From Hydra vulgaris (Eukaryota; Cnidaria; Hydrozoa; Anthoathecata; Hydridae), in assembly GCF_038396675.1 (NCBI RefSeq), contig NC_088924.1, positions 36,751,001-36,815,000 on the forward strand: 64,000 bases of DNA, written 5' to 3'. This document shows positions 1 through 13,700 of this stretch, piece by piece; positions within the stretch are counted from its first letter, which is position 1; the number at the start of each line of letters is the position of its first letter. A program made the position numbers and the translations under genes. The notes under the pieces were generated by a model. That model saw only the letters and a program-made list of their open reading frames with translations, had not been told where the DNA came from and did no database searches.

Positions 1-130
1 AGACTGAATGCTTGAAGACCCAGACCAAGACATCAAAAAATCAACCCAAGACCGAGACCAAGACTTTGAAAGTTTTTACAAGACCGAGATCAAGACCTAG
101 GTTCTAAGATGTCTAACACGATGAAAGTCA
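1..130. repeat. AGACCAAGAC-rich repeat, copy 1
   Basis: The motif AGACCAAGAC and variants (AAGACCGAGACC) recur irregularly here and again at 1258-1350 in the same orientation. Such motif clusters are common in subterminal parts of DNA transposons, but no terminal inverted repeat was found, so the parent element is unknown. Confidence 0.45.
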
Positions 131-144
131 TGCTCACACATATA

Positions 145-830
145 GGGGTAAACAGGTTCAACCTGTTGACCTACTTTGCACCCCTTCTTTACTTATTGGG
201 TATTTATGTTGTAGATGTATTTATAATACATTGTTTCCAGTTTAGAATGTTGAATGCTGGATCTTCTTAACTTATTGTATGGATTTTGCATGTGTCTCTG
301 CTTTTATGACTAGACAACTTATTATATTATATCTTCATGAGGGTACAGCTCTAAATCTCAGTTTTATGGTTCTAAGGGCGGCTGGTCAGGTTTCTTTAAC
401 TTTGTCTTAGCTCTAAGACTCTTATATTTTACAGCTGTTGAAAATTGGTCTCCAATTTTCAACAGCTGTTCGTACTTTTGGTGTGTATTGTTCAGGCTTC
501 ATTTGGAGCCTTTGTTACGGCTTTGAGTTAATTAATAGAAATGAGGCAATTGCTTGGGCTATTAGATAGTGTACTGAGTACTACCTGTGCTTTGAGTCAA
601 GTTCTTTAGTCAATTTAAAAAATGACTAAAGTATAAATAACTATGAAACACAAAAAACCATTATCATAACCAAGCTCTCTAAATCTATCAATCTCTAATA
701 TTCGTCGTCTTTGAAGTAAATTTTCTTCTGTTGAATCTTATTTCATGCAAAGTTCACCAGACCTACATGCTCTTTGTGACACGAATTTTAGCTGAACTCA
801 AATTAGATAGTGTTGATATGATAGTGTTGT
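145..830 (+). mobile_element. Truncated CR1-like LINE copy (5' region)
   Basis: This stretch is collinear with 32756-33400, the 5' region and start of ORF2 of the LINE at 32.5-36.2 kb. Shared landmarks include TGTTGAATGCTGGATCTTCTT near 250, TGAGGGTACAGCTCTAAA near 340, and the region encoding the NIRGLRS-type start of the endonuclease near 690-760. Many substitutions and small indels separate the copies. It stops before the reverse transcriptase, so it is a fragment. Confidence 0.75.
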
Positions 831-1257
831 TAGTATTGAATTTAACAATTGCGGGAAATTTATAAGCTATTTTGACAGTTTAACAAAGGTATGCTTAAAG
901 AAAAAGAGTACACGTCTTTTTAGATACAACTTGCCGCGTTGGTTTAACAAGGTTCTAACTTATTTTTTTTATATTAGGAGAATAGCAAATAAATCATTTT
1001 TTCTTAATAAAATTAGCATACAAATTTGTCACATTAAAAAGCAATTTTAGATTTTTTAGCTGGTGTGTTTTTTAAATATAAGTAAGTCTAAATAAAAATA
1101 TTTATTATTTTTTATTTAATTATGTATTTTTATACACCAATCAAAAGAAGAATACATAAACAAATAAAGAAATAATAATGTAAATAACTACGGTTATTAT
1201 TAATAACTAATCCAATCATTAAGTTGATATTTTTCGAAAGAATCAAGAAAGTAAAAG
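831..1257. other. AT-rich stretch, no gene seen
   Basis: I see AT-rich sequence without a credible ORF or clear repeat. It lies between the LINE fragment and the second AGACCAAGAC cluster. Confidence 0.5.
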
Positions 1258-1350
1258 ACAGAAAAGGTCCGAGACCAAGACATATACTCCAGCCTTTTGA
1301 AGACCAAAACTAAGACCAAGACTTTAGGCTTCAAGACCAATACCTAGACA
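1258..1350. repeat. AGACCAAGAC-rich repeat, copy 2
   Basis: A second cluster of GACCAAGAC-type motifs, in the same orientation as 1-130. It lies about 500 bp beyond the C-terminal end of the minus-strand hAT transposase remnant, so it could be its subterminal region. The direct orientation of the two clusters argues against their being the two ends of one element. Confidence 0.4.
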
Positions 1351-1870
1351 GTCATGTTTTTATTTGTCATGTTTTACTTCTTAAGTGTTGTTGTATTTCC
1401 TAAATGTTACACTCCTTATATACAAAAAATATACTTGTCCTATAACAAAATAACCACACTCCTTATATACAGAAAACATACTTGTCCTATAAAAAAATAA
1501 CCATTTTTATAATTCAAATATACTAATAACAATATCATGCTTATTTAATATTAGACTTCAAATCTATATAGAAATAGACAATCCTAATATCTGTTATGTA
1601 ATAAATCGGTCTTACATTGTTTATTACATATGTTGAATTATATTGCCAGTAACCCCTTATAAAAAAAGTTCTAACTTTATTTTGATAACTCTGATATTTT
1701 TGAATAATCACTATGTTTATTTATTAGTTTTAATTGGTAATTAATTTAGTGCTACGTAGTGTAGCACTGTGTTGTGTAGTATATATACAATTAAAAAAGT
1801 ATAAATATTTAAGCAAAAAAGCCAATAATTTAGTCATTTTAACTTGTATTTAAACTACATAGGATATTCT
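1351..1870. repeat. AT-rich stretch with a two-copy 46 bp tandem repeat
   Basis: A unit starting ACACTCCTTATATAC occurs at 1409 and again at 1455, giving two tandem copies of period 46 with a few mismatches. The rest is AT-rich sequence without a credible ORF. Confidence 0.6.
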
Positions 1871-1875
1871 AATTA

Positions 1876-2371
1876 GATGTGCTTTCTGAGTCCGAGTCTT
1901 CCTGCCCTAGACTAACTTCATCTAATGATTCATAAACAAAGTCACTGTCACTTTCTATATTAATTGTTTCAGACTCTGACCAAGGCATTGAAGTGCTAGG
2001 AACTTTATTTACACTCAGTTATTAATTTGAAGAGTAGTTATGCTTGTACCATTTTTATAACTGATGTTTTCAATATTTTTGAGTTTTAAATTTTGTGAAA
2101 TAAAAACTAGTTTTCCAGCCCTTTCAGTTGTTAAGCAATTTCTTTTCGCACTATGAATGTTAAAATAAGTGCTAAAACTTCCCTCACATGCTGCACTTGA
2201 AACTGGTAGCTGAAGAATTCTAGATGCAACTTTTGATAGTTCAGTAAAGGAACACAACCCTTTCTACTAATTTATGGGGTGAGTTATTCCAACTGCAGTC
2301 CAAATAAATATGCCACCCTTTGATTGGTAATTAACCAAGTCAAACATCATGGTTTCTTTGTTTACTTCAGG
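1876..2371 (-). pseudogene. hAT transposase, C-terminal dimerisation domain
   Basis: The minus strand encodes a hATC domain: RILQLPVSSAACEGSFST followed by FNIHSAKRNCLTTERAGKL, the dimerisation motif typical of hAT transposases. Upstream, between 2371 and 2270, in-frame pieces (PEVNKETMMFDLVNY and SKGGIFIW) match the segment normally preceding it. An acidic Ser/Asp/Glu tail follows down to about 1876, reached through a frameshift near 2010. There are stops near 2270 and 2015, so it is not translatable as a whole. The N-terminal half is at 9332-11309 on the other side of the gypsy element. Confidence 0.8.
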
Positions 2372-2376
2372 CATAG

Positions 2377-2616
2377 TGTTGCATTCTTGTATTTGTTTAT
2401 ATGTGTATATTAAAAACAACTGTCTGAGCGTTTTTCAACCTTCTGTTTTATTACATAAAATCTTATATAAATACAAAGTTATAATTCCCATGACAGTTAT
2501 AAAACAACAATAGTCATTAAAAACCATAAATGAATGCGTGACTTTCATCACGTTTATCTACGTGACTTTTACCACGTATACGTATAAGTTTTTAATTCAC
2601 CAACTTTAATAGAACG
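2377..2616 (-). repeat. 3' LTR of the gypsy element
   Basis: Nearly identical to 9091-9326 with scattered substitutions and a few-base indel. On the minus strand it starts (C/T)GTTCTATTAAAG and ends AACA, fitting TG...CA with one decayed end base. It contains the motif CACGTATACGT and GTGACTTTCATCACG. Confidence 0.9.
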
Positions 2617-2636
2617 TGCCCTCTTGGTGAATTACC

Positions 2637-3775
2637 TCATAAGTCTAATCGTTGTGGGGCTCTTATTATTCGTCCGGAGCGCGTTATCGTTTGTTCGTTG
2701 CAATCATTTCGAACAGCATCCTCGTTATATCTTCCTTTACCGTTACCAAATTCATCTTTTAGTATATCAAGACCATCATTAAATGAGTCTTTTTTATTAT
2801 GAGAGTCTGGAATACGGCGATGCAAGTGTGAGATATGTCGTGGGAATACCCTATTTGCGGTTTCGACGTCAAACGACCAGGTATTTTGCTTCCGTACGAT
2901 ACCAGGTATCCTAGACCAATCACATTTTGTCTCTTGAGCTGGTTTTACCCAAACATTGTCACCTTCCTTGAATATGTTGTCTACTCCATATTTTTCGACT
3001 TTCTTACGTGTATCGACACCTGGAATAAACGACGTTGGTTTTTGCTTAAATTGCTGCGATGAACTTTTACTACAATTTGATGATATCGTCTCATTGTACA
3101 GTAATACTACCAGAGCGATTGAGCAACGTGAGCGGGCGACTGTTCTACTAATTGATCTGTGTATGCGTTCAACGATACCATTGCCTTGAGCTCGATAAGC
3201 TGCTCGATATTCTAAATCAACGTCCCATTTGTCAGCAAACCTTGTTAGCGTGTGTGAACGAAATTCATTGTCAATTAGAAGGCAAACTGGCGGTCCAAAT
3301 AAGGAAAATATTTCTTCCAGCTTTTCAATAATTTCAGCCGCTGTTTTGGTTACCAGTTTGCGCCACACTGTATACCGTGATGGGCCGCAGTCAATCATTG
3401 ATAAGTATAGTTCTGCACCTACATGCGTCACATCGAGAGCAACCCGATTCCAATTCTGCTTTACACTCAGCTGACCATGCTTCCATTTTACGGAATAAGG
3501 ATCGATGGAGTTGCACTGGTTACAACTTGCAATTACTGCTGAGACCTCCTTACGTGATACATTCTAGTTGTTTCGTAAACAAAGTTGCAATGTTCAATCG
3601 ACACCAAAATGACCAATTGAGTGAAATTCCATATGTCTTTCTGTTGGATTAATCCGGTTGCACACACTGTTCTGCACCATTTTTGAGAGATTCGTGAAAG
3701 TCGATCGGACAGATTTAATTCAGATGGAATCCATTGTACAATAATTATAATATCTTTTGCTATTTCCTTTATCAT
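2637..3775 (-). pseudogene. gypsy integrase
   Basis: Catalyses insertion of the retroelement DNA. Minus-strand ORFs give a zinc-binding N-terminal part (HFGVD-type region, 3775-3533) and the rve core (3431-2637). The three acidic residues are visible: D in LYLSMIDCGPSRYT, D in CLLIDNEFRSHT, and E in QGNGIVERIHRSI. A C-terminal chromatin/DNA-binding-like part follows (NVWVKPAQETKCDW). The N-terminal and core parts are in different frames and separated by stops, so it is broken. It is downstream of RT/RNase H as expected for Ty3/gypsy. Confidence 0.85.
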
Positions 3776-4171
3776 AATTCCCCGAGTCTTTACGGGATAT
3801 TCTTCTTTTAAAACTGCGTTTAACCATGCTCTTGCTATCTTTTAAAACTGCGTTTAACGGTGCTCTTGCTATCGCTGTATACTGTGAGTTCTTTTATATC
3901 CCCTTTACTGGTTAAATTTAACCCTCGTAGTATCGAATCTAGTTCACTTATATTAATATGGTGCGTATCACTCTTCGGTCGTAGTCATGCTGCATCTTCA
4001 ATAATTATTCCTCCAATTAGAAGAACTACACCCAATCCTATGGACGATGCATCACAGTAAAGCTTAGCTTTTCCATTCACTGGTACCAGCCATTTCCCAC
4101 CAACCGAGTCCTCTTTTTCCAAACGGTGAAGCAACTCATTCATTTTTTCTTTGCAATTTTCAGAAACATAC
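3776..4171 (-). pseudogene. gypsy RNase H domain
   Basis: The minus strand carries an RNase H pattern: YCDASSIGLGVVL, then NISELDSILRGLNL, then LTVYSDSKSTVKR, supplying the D, E and D acidic residues. Stops interrupt it. It sits between reverse transcriptase and integrase. A short duplication near 3805-3860 (TTTTAAAACTGCGTTTAAC repeated) disrupts the reading frame. Confidence 0.65.
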
Positions 4172-5174
4172 TCATTCCATGGAATATCCAGCTAATTGTT
4201 TGATGTATGAAGCTTGTAAACGCAATCTTCCTGCCACCGGGTAATGTCCAATAAGTTTACTTAAATTGCTAAAAAGCTGTGATCGTGTAACTGCATTTGA
4301 AGATTCGAATTGTACTACATTGTCCTGCTTCCATATCAATTCCCCATTTTTATTTCCTTTGACTCTCAATCCTAAAACACGTCCTTTTTCTAGCTCTTCT
4401 GGAGGTTTACACTGCAACCCAAATTTCTCAAGATGCTTCGCTACATTTTCAGCTGTTTTTATACTTTCATCGACAAATATATCATCAATGTAATTATCAC
4501 ATGCTTTCTTCACGGTAGAATTCATATTGAGCACTTTCAATTTTCCTCCAACGACGCAGTTTCTCTTGACAAAAGTCGGCATTTGCTGTGTGACAATTTA
4601 CAAATTCGTTGAGAGCTCGGAAGTCCCCCACTGGGCGTATCTTTCTGCCTTTATTTTCTTGCACAACACACATGATCGGTATCATTACTTTAGGTGGAGA
4701 CAATGCTTGCTCGTTATACGGCACAAGAATGCCAGAGTTGATCCATTCAATTATTTCTTTTCGGTAACTACTTTCATGCCCTTCGCTCATCTTATATTCG
4801 CGGATCGTATTATTAATTGCGGGTTCTTTATTCCAGTTCCATGATGCCGTCCACTTTTTTCCGTCGATCTTTGCCGTAAAATCCTGATGTTTTATTTCGT
4901 TGTTTTTGTTTATTTCTTTCTCTTCGATTATTTCGCTTTCTTCGTTTATTTCGTTTTCTTCGTTTACTTTGTTCTCTTCGTTTATTTCGTTCTTTTCGTT
5001 TATTTCGTTCTCTTTACTTCTTATATAATTTGCCCCACATTTTGGCGTGTTTAATTCTTTTTCTTCGTTTATTTTGTTCTGTTCGTTTATTTCGTTCTCT
5101 TCGTTTACTTCGTTCTTTTCGTTTAATTCGTTTTTTTTACTTATATAATTTGCACCACATTTTGCTGGTGTCAT
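4172..5174 (-). pseudogene. gypsy reverse transcriptase with Asn/Glu-rich leader
   Basis: Reverse transcriptase in two overlapping frames. The upstream piece holds an N-terminal leader of NE/KNE repeats (MTPAKCGANYIS, with KCGANYI repeated about 45 residues later), then WKWTASW-type and ILVPY ending in GRKIRPVGDFRALNEFVN, an RT finger motif. The downstream piece has the YIDDIFVDE catalytic motif and LIGHYPVAGRLRLQASYIK. A frameshift with lost sequence separates the two. The low-complexity leader is unusual and probably arose by simple-repeat expansion (TTCGTTTATTTCG units, 4900-5135). Confidence 0.85.
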
Positions 5175-5365
5175 GAAATAAATTAACCCGGCGAAACAAA
5201 TTAATTCCTTATAATATTTTAACTCCCTTGGAACAATTTATAGGAATTACAAAAAAAGTTTTTTAACTTAATGTTTTCCAAATGTGTTGTTTTTAAATCT
5301 GTTAATTAGTTATTGATATGGATATAAATTATATTTCTACTATTATTATATCATATATTAATAGT

Positions 5366-7480
<2,115 letters not shown>

Positions 7481-7489
7481 TATGTATCT

Positions 7490-7905
<416 letters not shown>

Positions 7906-7929
7906 ACACACACACACACACACGCACAC

Positions 7930-8469
7930 GCGTGCACAGAGAGAGAGAAACCGGGGAGTTAAAATGTTTTAACCGGAAGTTAACTTTTTGGGGAGTTAAT
8001 CTATTTCGCGTCACCGGCTCACATGCTAACATTCGGACGGTACGGTTTTTATCACCATAGATTACGGCTCCTCCGAATTTTTCAATAGCATCCATTCCAA
8101 AAGTCAAATAAAACCCGAATGGTTTGTCCTTTACAATTAACGAAATAACCATCCGATATATTCCATCAATTTCAAATTTGATTACCATTTCACCTAATAC
8201 TTGTACAGTTCCTCCCAAAGTTGTGATGGATTTTTCACTTTTTGAAACAAGTCCACGTGTAGATTCACCACTGTAATTGAGCATCCAGAATCAATTAATG
8301 CTATTCGGAACATTCCGTTTATTTTAACGTTTAATGATGGCAACGCTGTTTCAGGGAGAATACTGGATGCCATTATATCCAAATTCTCCCTTTTCCTTCT
8401 AAACCTTGCAATCGTTTGATGCAGTCTTTGGCTTGATGATTGTGTGAACAGTTCTTGCATAATGTCCAA
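7930..8469 (-). pseudogene. gypsy aspartic protease region
   Basis: Cleaves the retroelement polyprotein. The minus strand shows the retropepsin active site IALIDSGCSITVV near 8320, preceded by RFRRKRENLD. Downstream in another frame are the flap-like and C-terminal parts (EMVIKFEIDGIYRMV, FYLTFGMDAIEKFGG). The frame changes near 8240. The reading is lost in the CA/TA repeat beyond 7960, where the inserted element begins. It lies between gag and RT as in Ty3/gypsy. Confidence 0.75.
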
Positions 8470-9098
8470 ATTTTCCAGAATTAAAAACAGGTTATTTTAT
8501 TTGTTCCGGCAAAACCAGTTGTTTGGGGAAGTAGCAATGTTGCTGTAACCATCACATTAGCGGAACACTCCAACTGTCGGGTTTCTTAAGTCACTCGTTC
8601 TAAAGTAGCAGCAACCTCAACAGCCTTTGCAAATGTAAGTTCTTCAGATTCCAGTAATAACCGTTTGATTGTAGCTCCATTGTTAAAAGGCAGTGATAAA
8701 TTGGTTGCGCATCCTGTCATCTCTATCCATTAATTTGCATCCTTCAGCAGTTCTTGCAATCCGTCGTGAAAATTCCGTCACACTCTCGTTACTTGCTTAT
8801 TCAACTGTTGCAAATTCAAAGCGTAGTTTTAACGATGACTTTGGTTTAAAAACCTTCATAATATTTTCCTCGATCTCTTCGTAAGTCACTGAGTTCGCAA
8901 ATCGTCTTCTGGGTATGCCGGCAAGCATAGATCTTCTAATGCAGAATAAATCTGTGGTGGCAAACGTGTTAATGTTATCGTTTTTCTCTTTGCTTCGTCA
9001 ATTTCCATTGCTGCCATATATGTTCGCAGTTGACGGATAAACCGTTGATGGTTGCCATCAAATACTGGTGGCATAATAGCCGAAACAGCTTGTTTCAT
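8470..9098 (-). pseudogene. gypsy gag region
   Basis: A short gag-like ORF starts MKQAVSAIMPPVFDGN at 9098 and continues RQLRTYMAAMEIDE and TLTRLPPQIYSALEDL. This resembles the N-terminal part of Ty3/gypsy gag. The rest, 8886 to 8470, is in several frames; a zinc-knuckle-like segment would be expected near 8470 but is not clear. The first codon lies inside the end of the 5' LTR. Confidence 0.65.
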
Positions 9099-9326
9099 TC
9101 TTGTATTCGTTTATATGTGTATATTAAAAACAACTATCTGAGCGTTTTTCAACCTTCTGTTTTATTACATAAAATCGTATATAAATACAAAGTTATAATT
9201 CCCATGACAATTATAAAACAACAATAGTCATTAAAAACCATAAATGAATGCGTGACTTTCATCACGTTTATCTACGTGGCTTTTACCACGTATACGTAAT
9301 TTTAATTCACCAACTTTAATAGAACA
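9091..9326 (-). repeat. 5' LTR of the gypsy element
   Basis: Matches 2377-2616 over its full length. On the minus strand it begins TGTTCTATTAAAG and ends ATGAAACA. The gag-like ATG lies within the last bases of this LTR, and no TGG-type primer binding site follows. Confidence 0.9.
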
Positions 9327-9331
9327 CATAC

Positions 9332-11309
9332 TTGCAGCAATGTTGTTTATTGCCTCACATGCATCAATCTAAAAAAGAGATTTTTCTTTCAATAATTTTA
9401 CAATTACTTTATTATTTTTAATAGTATTTTCTAATTTGAAAATAGTATTTAAAATAATTCAAAATTTTTCAGAAAATATACTTTAAATGCCCAAGGTTAA
9501 AATGTATTTGATTTTAAGAATCATATATGAATTATGTGTAGTAAATACCTTTTGCTCTCCAGTCGAGAATCAGCATTGAAATTTGGGATGTATATTGGCT
9601 GCCAAATGAATTTCTGTTAAATAAAATTCTTTTCTTTTCTTGAAGATCTTTTTAGCTTTTTCTTCTTCCTTTTTTGAGGATGGGCTAACTGTTAAGTTTT
9701 TAAAAATGTGGTCTTCCAAGAAGTTAAAAGTTTCCACAACAATAGATAACATGGAGTATTTGATTCAGTTTTCTTTATTGCACCAGCTATTGGTAACAGC
9801 AATTTGAAAAAACCTTCAACCCTGTTCCAAAAGACATCCGATAGAAGAATATTTTATGTTGCTGAATTAAGTCCACTGTTTTCAGAAATAGCTAATGTTT
9901 ATAATGGTTACTTATTTTTCTGTATGCTATCTAAGCATTCTGAAGTTGATCCCCACCTTTAAATAAAACACAAAGAAATTATGATAACTTTAATAAATTT
10001 AGAGTAAAGTAATTTACTAAAAAAAATCTATTTTTATGAATGTATAATAAAATTAATTAAATAGTTCAATTTTTTTTGTAATGTGCAGTATATATGTACT
10101 TTTAATCTTATACCTAGTTGGTGATCGTGGATTTGAGGAAATGCATGTTACTACACTAGCTTACTTTTTTGTATATCTCTAAATGCTTCAACAGATAAAT
10201 GAGAATTTTTTTATCTCTTTAACAATATCAGTTGCTTACAAGCATTAAAAATATGAAAACAATATGAAAAATGCATGAACTCGTCTTAAAGATTGTTATC
10301 CCCATTTTCATTGCCATGGATGTATTTCACATGGTTTAAATTTGCTGTTCACAGATTTTTTAAAATTGACAACTTTAAGTGTTTTGATGTCACAAAATCT
10401 GTGAACAGCAAATTTAAACCATGTAAAATGCATCCATGGCAATCAAAATGGGGATAACAATCTTTTAGACGAGTCCATGCATTTTTTATACTTGCAGCAT
10501 TTTCAGTCACAATGCCCAAAACTTTATTAGAATTTACTTCTTCTAAAACTTTCTTTATTTCATTTGCTATATATGCACATATATTATATATACTGTACTA
10601 AACAAATATTATAAACCTATTTACTGATATATTATATATCACACATAAATCCAGAATAACTTGCAGTTGCTACCATTTTTTAAACATTTGCTAAAATCCT
10701 TGAAAATTCATTATCTAATAACACACTTGACACTTCATGTCTTGACGGAAGCTTACGTATGCAGGACGAAACTTGTTCAAAAAGATTTTGCAATTGTTAT
10801 ATTCTACTACATGGAGTGGCGATCCAGTAGCATATATTGCTCTGGCTAGATGTGTATCAATCAATTCCTGCTAAAGATAATGTCATACTGGTACATCAGT
10901 CAATCATGAAATAAATCTAATATCTATACATCATGAACTTTTAATAAGGTAGTTGCCATATCAGCTGACTCTTCAAATAAATCTTAAAATTATAAAAATA
11001 CAATACACACTTTTTCAGTTTTTGTCATGCTATCAAACATGGAAATTGATGTTTTACTTCAACAAATTGATTCAAAAAAGGATGTTCCAAAAAAATATGA
11101 TCGTGGATTTTTTGTCTTTGGTTCAGCATCTGCAGGAGAGCCGAACCAAAGACAAGCTGTTTTTGCTGTTTTTGACTATGACCCGATTTATTTGCATATA
11201 GACTTTTTACTTTATCAAGACATTTTCGACATTTTTCAATATGCTTAGTCATTCGAGTTCCATTTTTAGACATAATGTCAAAGCAAAAGGAACATTTAAA
11301 TCTTTCCAT
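9332..11309 (-). pseudogene. hAT transposase, N-terminal and central parts
   Basis: Begins with a BED-type zinc finger, MERFKCSFCFDIMSKNGT followed by MTKHIEKCRKC (C-x2-C...H-x4-C pattern). The central region near 10560-10370 has the DUF659-like block KVLGIVTENAASIKNAW then CHGCILHGLNLLFTDF. Near 9740-9570 comes KEFYLTEIHLAANI and HPKFQ. It ends at IDACEAINNIAASM just before the gypsy insertion. Several stops and frameshifts, plus a ~93 bp inverted duplication at 10267-10485, make it non-functional. Confidence 0.75.
10267..10485. repeat. Inverted duplication (hairpin) inside the hAT coding region
   Basis: About 92 bases at 10267-10358 recur as the reverse complement at 10394-10485, with only a handful of mismatches and ~35 bases between. 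The right arm is the normal transposase coding sequence (TENAAS...GCILHG block, minus strand); the left arm is an extra inverted copy. A transcript would fold into a long hairpin. Confidence 0.9.
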
Positions 11310-11339
11310 TTTGCTAATTTGGTTTATAGGTATGAATAA

Positions 11340-11830
11340 ATTGGCAAATACGGTTTTATTTCGCCTCCCTGTATGGCCTGCTTAACTCATTTTGATAATT
11401 AAAATTTACTATGTTAAGCAAAATATCTAAAATTTAAATATGATTAAATAGAGAACATAATTGATTATTTGCTTATAAATATAAGCAAATAATCAATTAA
11501 TTTTATGTATAACTTTTTATTTGCAACTCAAAACTTTATAAGTACAGTAAATTAATAATAATGATGTGTATTTGGGTGTCCCAAAAATATATCATAAATC
11601 GAGTTTTAATGTGCGGAATACTACATTTAAAACAAAACAAAAAATTTTATTTGCTAGGGTTCTTTTACAGAGTTTTGCCCCTAAATAGACTTCCAACAAA
11701 TGGAGAAATGCTCAGAAGGTATTACTGGCTTAATCTTGAAAAAAGCATAAGATAAATCTGAAAGTAATTAACAAAAGCATTACATTTTTTACATGTTTAA
11801 TGTTAACTTTTTAATGTTTTTATTTTTATT
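11340..11830. repeat. AT-rich stretch with a 20-bp-arm palindrome
   Basis: No credible gene. At 11458-11499 there is a near-perfect palindrome with arms of about 20 bases around a 2-base centre (TTGATTATTTGCTTATA and its complement). Confidence 0.6.
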
Positions 11831-13060
11831 TTTTAGCACCACACAGATCAACATCAAAATTGGTTGTCCAGTTGCTTCCAGGAAGACATATTAAGATGCT
11901 CCAGGTTTGCTGATGGAGTGCGCAGAGAGAACACTAAGCAAATAATTACTGGTGTCTGTATTCTGAGAGAGCTTGTCAATTTATAGGAGCAGGCTGGGTT
12001 TAACAATGTTTTCATTGTGACGGAGCAAACTATCAAGACCAGAATTACCATGAAAGTCAAGGAATACCACACTTTAAAAATGCTAAAAACATTAGAACTA
12101 CCAGAGGGTAGCTACAAAAAGAAGGTAAACACTTTTTTTAAAGAGAGAAGTGCTCTCTTCTCTATTAATAAAACAAACATATTTGATTTAATAAAAAGTG
12201 ATAAAAATAGGGATGATGAGGCTAAGAAGGAAGACAAAAAATTCTTGAGGCTTAGTCTGAGAAGGGATATGGTCAAATTAGGCAACATGGACAACAAGTT
12301 TTGTGAAAATGCTCACAGAGCACAAGAAAAAATAATTAAGACGTCTGAGAAAATCCAAAGACATAGAGATAAAAATAAGAAAAAGGAGATTAGCTATTCG
12401 GACAGTGACTTTTCAAGTACAGATTGTGACAATCAAACTGAGTGCGACGAACTATATTTACCTCCAGCTAAAGTCCAGAAAAAACAGGAAAGGTTTCAGA
12501 GTGACATCAAAGTTTGCCTTCAGTTAAGTATGAAAAATATTCTTAACAATTGGATTTCAATTATGACCAGATTTGGGATTGGAGTCAGGCCGGGTATGTA
12601 TATTTTGTCTTCTCTTAACAAGGCTGGTGGTTGAATATTGATAATATGTCGATATCAAGATCAACTCTAAACAGGAAAACTCATAATGTTGTGGAGTTTG
12701 AGGTACAGATAATTAGAGAGGAAAACATAGATAAAATAAGAGGTTTAAAAATTGTTGTACATTTCAATACCAAGATTTTGAAGATATACGATTGGGAAAA
12801 AGGAATATCTAAATATGAGGATAGAATATATTGCTATTAGCGCATCTTCACCAGAGTCTAGTCCACTAGACCTCTTCTTGGCATCTTAAAAATCAAAAGC
12901 TCCAAGGGAAGTGATGAAGCCATTGCAATTCAAACAATGCTATAATACTATGAAATATCGGATCAAGTTATTGGATTGTGTTCTGACACAACATCCAGTA
13001 ACACTAGTAAAAATAAAGGTGCTGTAAGCATTATTATTTCCTATGCCCTTAACTTAAGAT
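11831..13060 (+). pseudogene. Degenerate repeat protein with FDTTSSNT-type motif
   Basis: A 205-codon ORF (12017-12634) is followed by a second (12631-12840) and further in-frame remains to 13060. The first part is basic with an acidic DSDFSSTDCDNQTECDELYLP segment. Later pieces read LKIVVHFNTKILKI, then ISDQVIGLCSDTTSSNTS with NKGAVSIIISYALN. I recall this order (VVHxDGKLL, then FDTTASNTG, GA) from uncharacterised repeat proteins common in cnidarians and arthropods, perhaps RNase H-fold transposase relatives. Stops and a truncated end near 13060 indicate a decayed copy. No terminal repeats found. Confidence 0.5.
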
Positions 13061-13700
13061 CCTAGTTTGCTAACATAAAAAGATATAGGTATAGGGAGTA
13101 GAGGGTATAGTTACCTTCTATGCACACACATGCATGGGAGCAAAGTTTGCGAACCCCCCTTTCCCTCCCCCCTCCTCCTAAAAAAAAAGGAAGGGCTGTA
13201 AATTTTGCATGATCATAACATTTGTAATTTACAATACAATTTCAACAAAATTTAAAATCTGTCGATAAATTTAAATTTAGTTTTAGATATTATATTTGAA
13301 AGTTTTACTACATTAGTGCCCTCACGTTTGGCAGGGGGAGATGGGCAAGCGTTTTAAGGCTTTTTGTTTTTAGGCGTCCCCTATACCAATTTTTTGCTAG
13401 GCCTCCTCATTTGGCATAGGTATAAATATATTTAGGTTTGAAGTTTGCCCAATGTATGAAAGTGTCCTATTTGGAATATCAAAAAATTCTGCGGGCGCCC
13501 ATGCACACATGCCACCCCATATATACTGGCCCTGAGTAAGCCGTATTTCAGGCACCTATTTATCGAGTCAACAAAAAACAAGTTTTAGCAGTGCAGTGGC
13601 TAATGGGTCGGAGGTCCCCCCAAAAAAACGTAACATTAGGGTCGCAAAATCTCTATTAATTAGCAAAAGAGCACAAATTAGCTGCTTCCCCTCCTCCAAT
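13061..13700. other. Non-coding stretch, nothing recognised
   Basis: AT-rich sequence with short C-rich and G-rich runs (for example 13155-13180). No convincing ORF, repeat or hairpin was found. Confidence 0.5.

Noticed and set aside
1-1350. AGACCAAGAC clusters as the two ends of one element
   Set aside because: Both are in the same orientation, and LINE and AT-rich sequence lies between them; more likely two copies or one dispersed repeat.
2835-3652. Plus-strand ORFs over the gypsy integrase
   Set aside because: Antisense shadows of the integrase, whose D-D-E motifs are on the minus strand.
4900-5135. Asn/Glu-rich repeats before the gypsy RT as a functional domain
   Set aside because: The DNA is a simple TTCGTTTATTTCG-type repeat that probably expanded; the duplication of KCGANYI around it supports local slippage or duplication.
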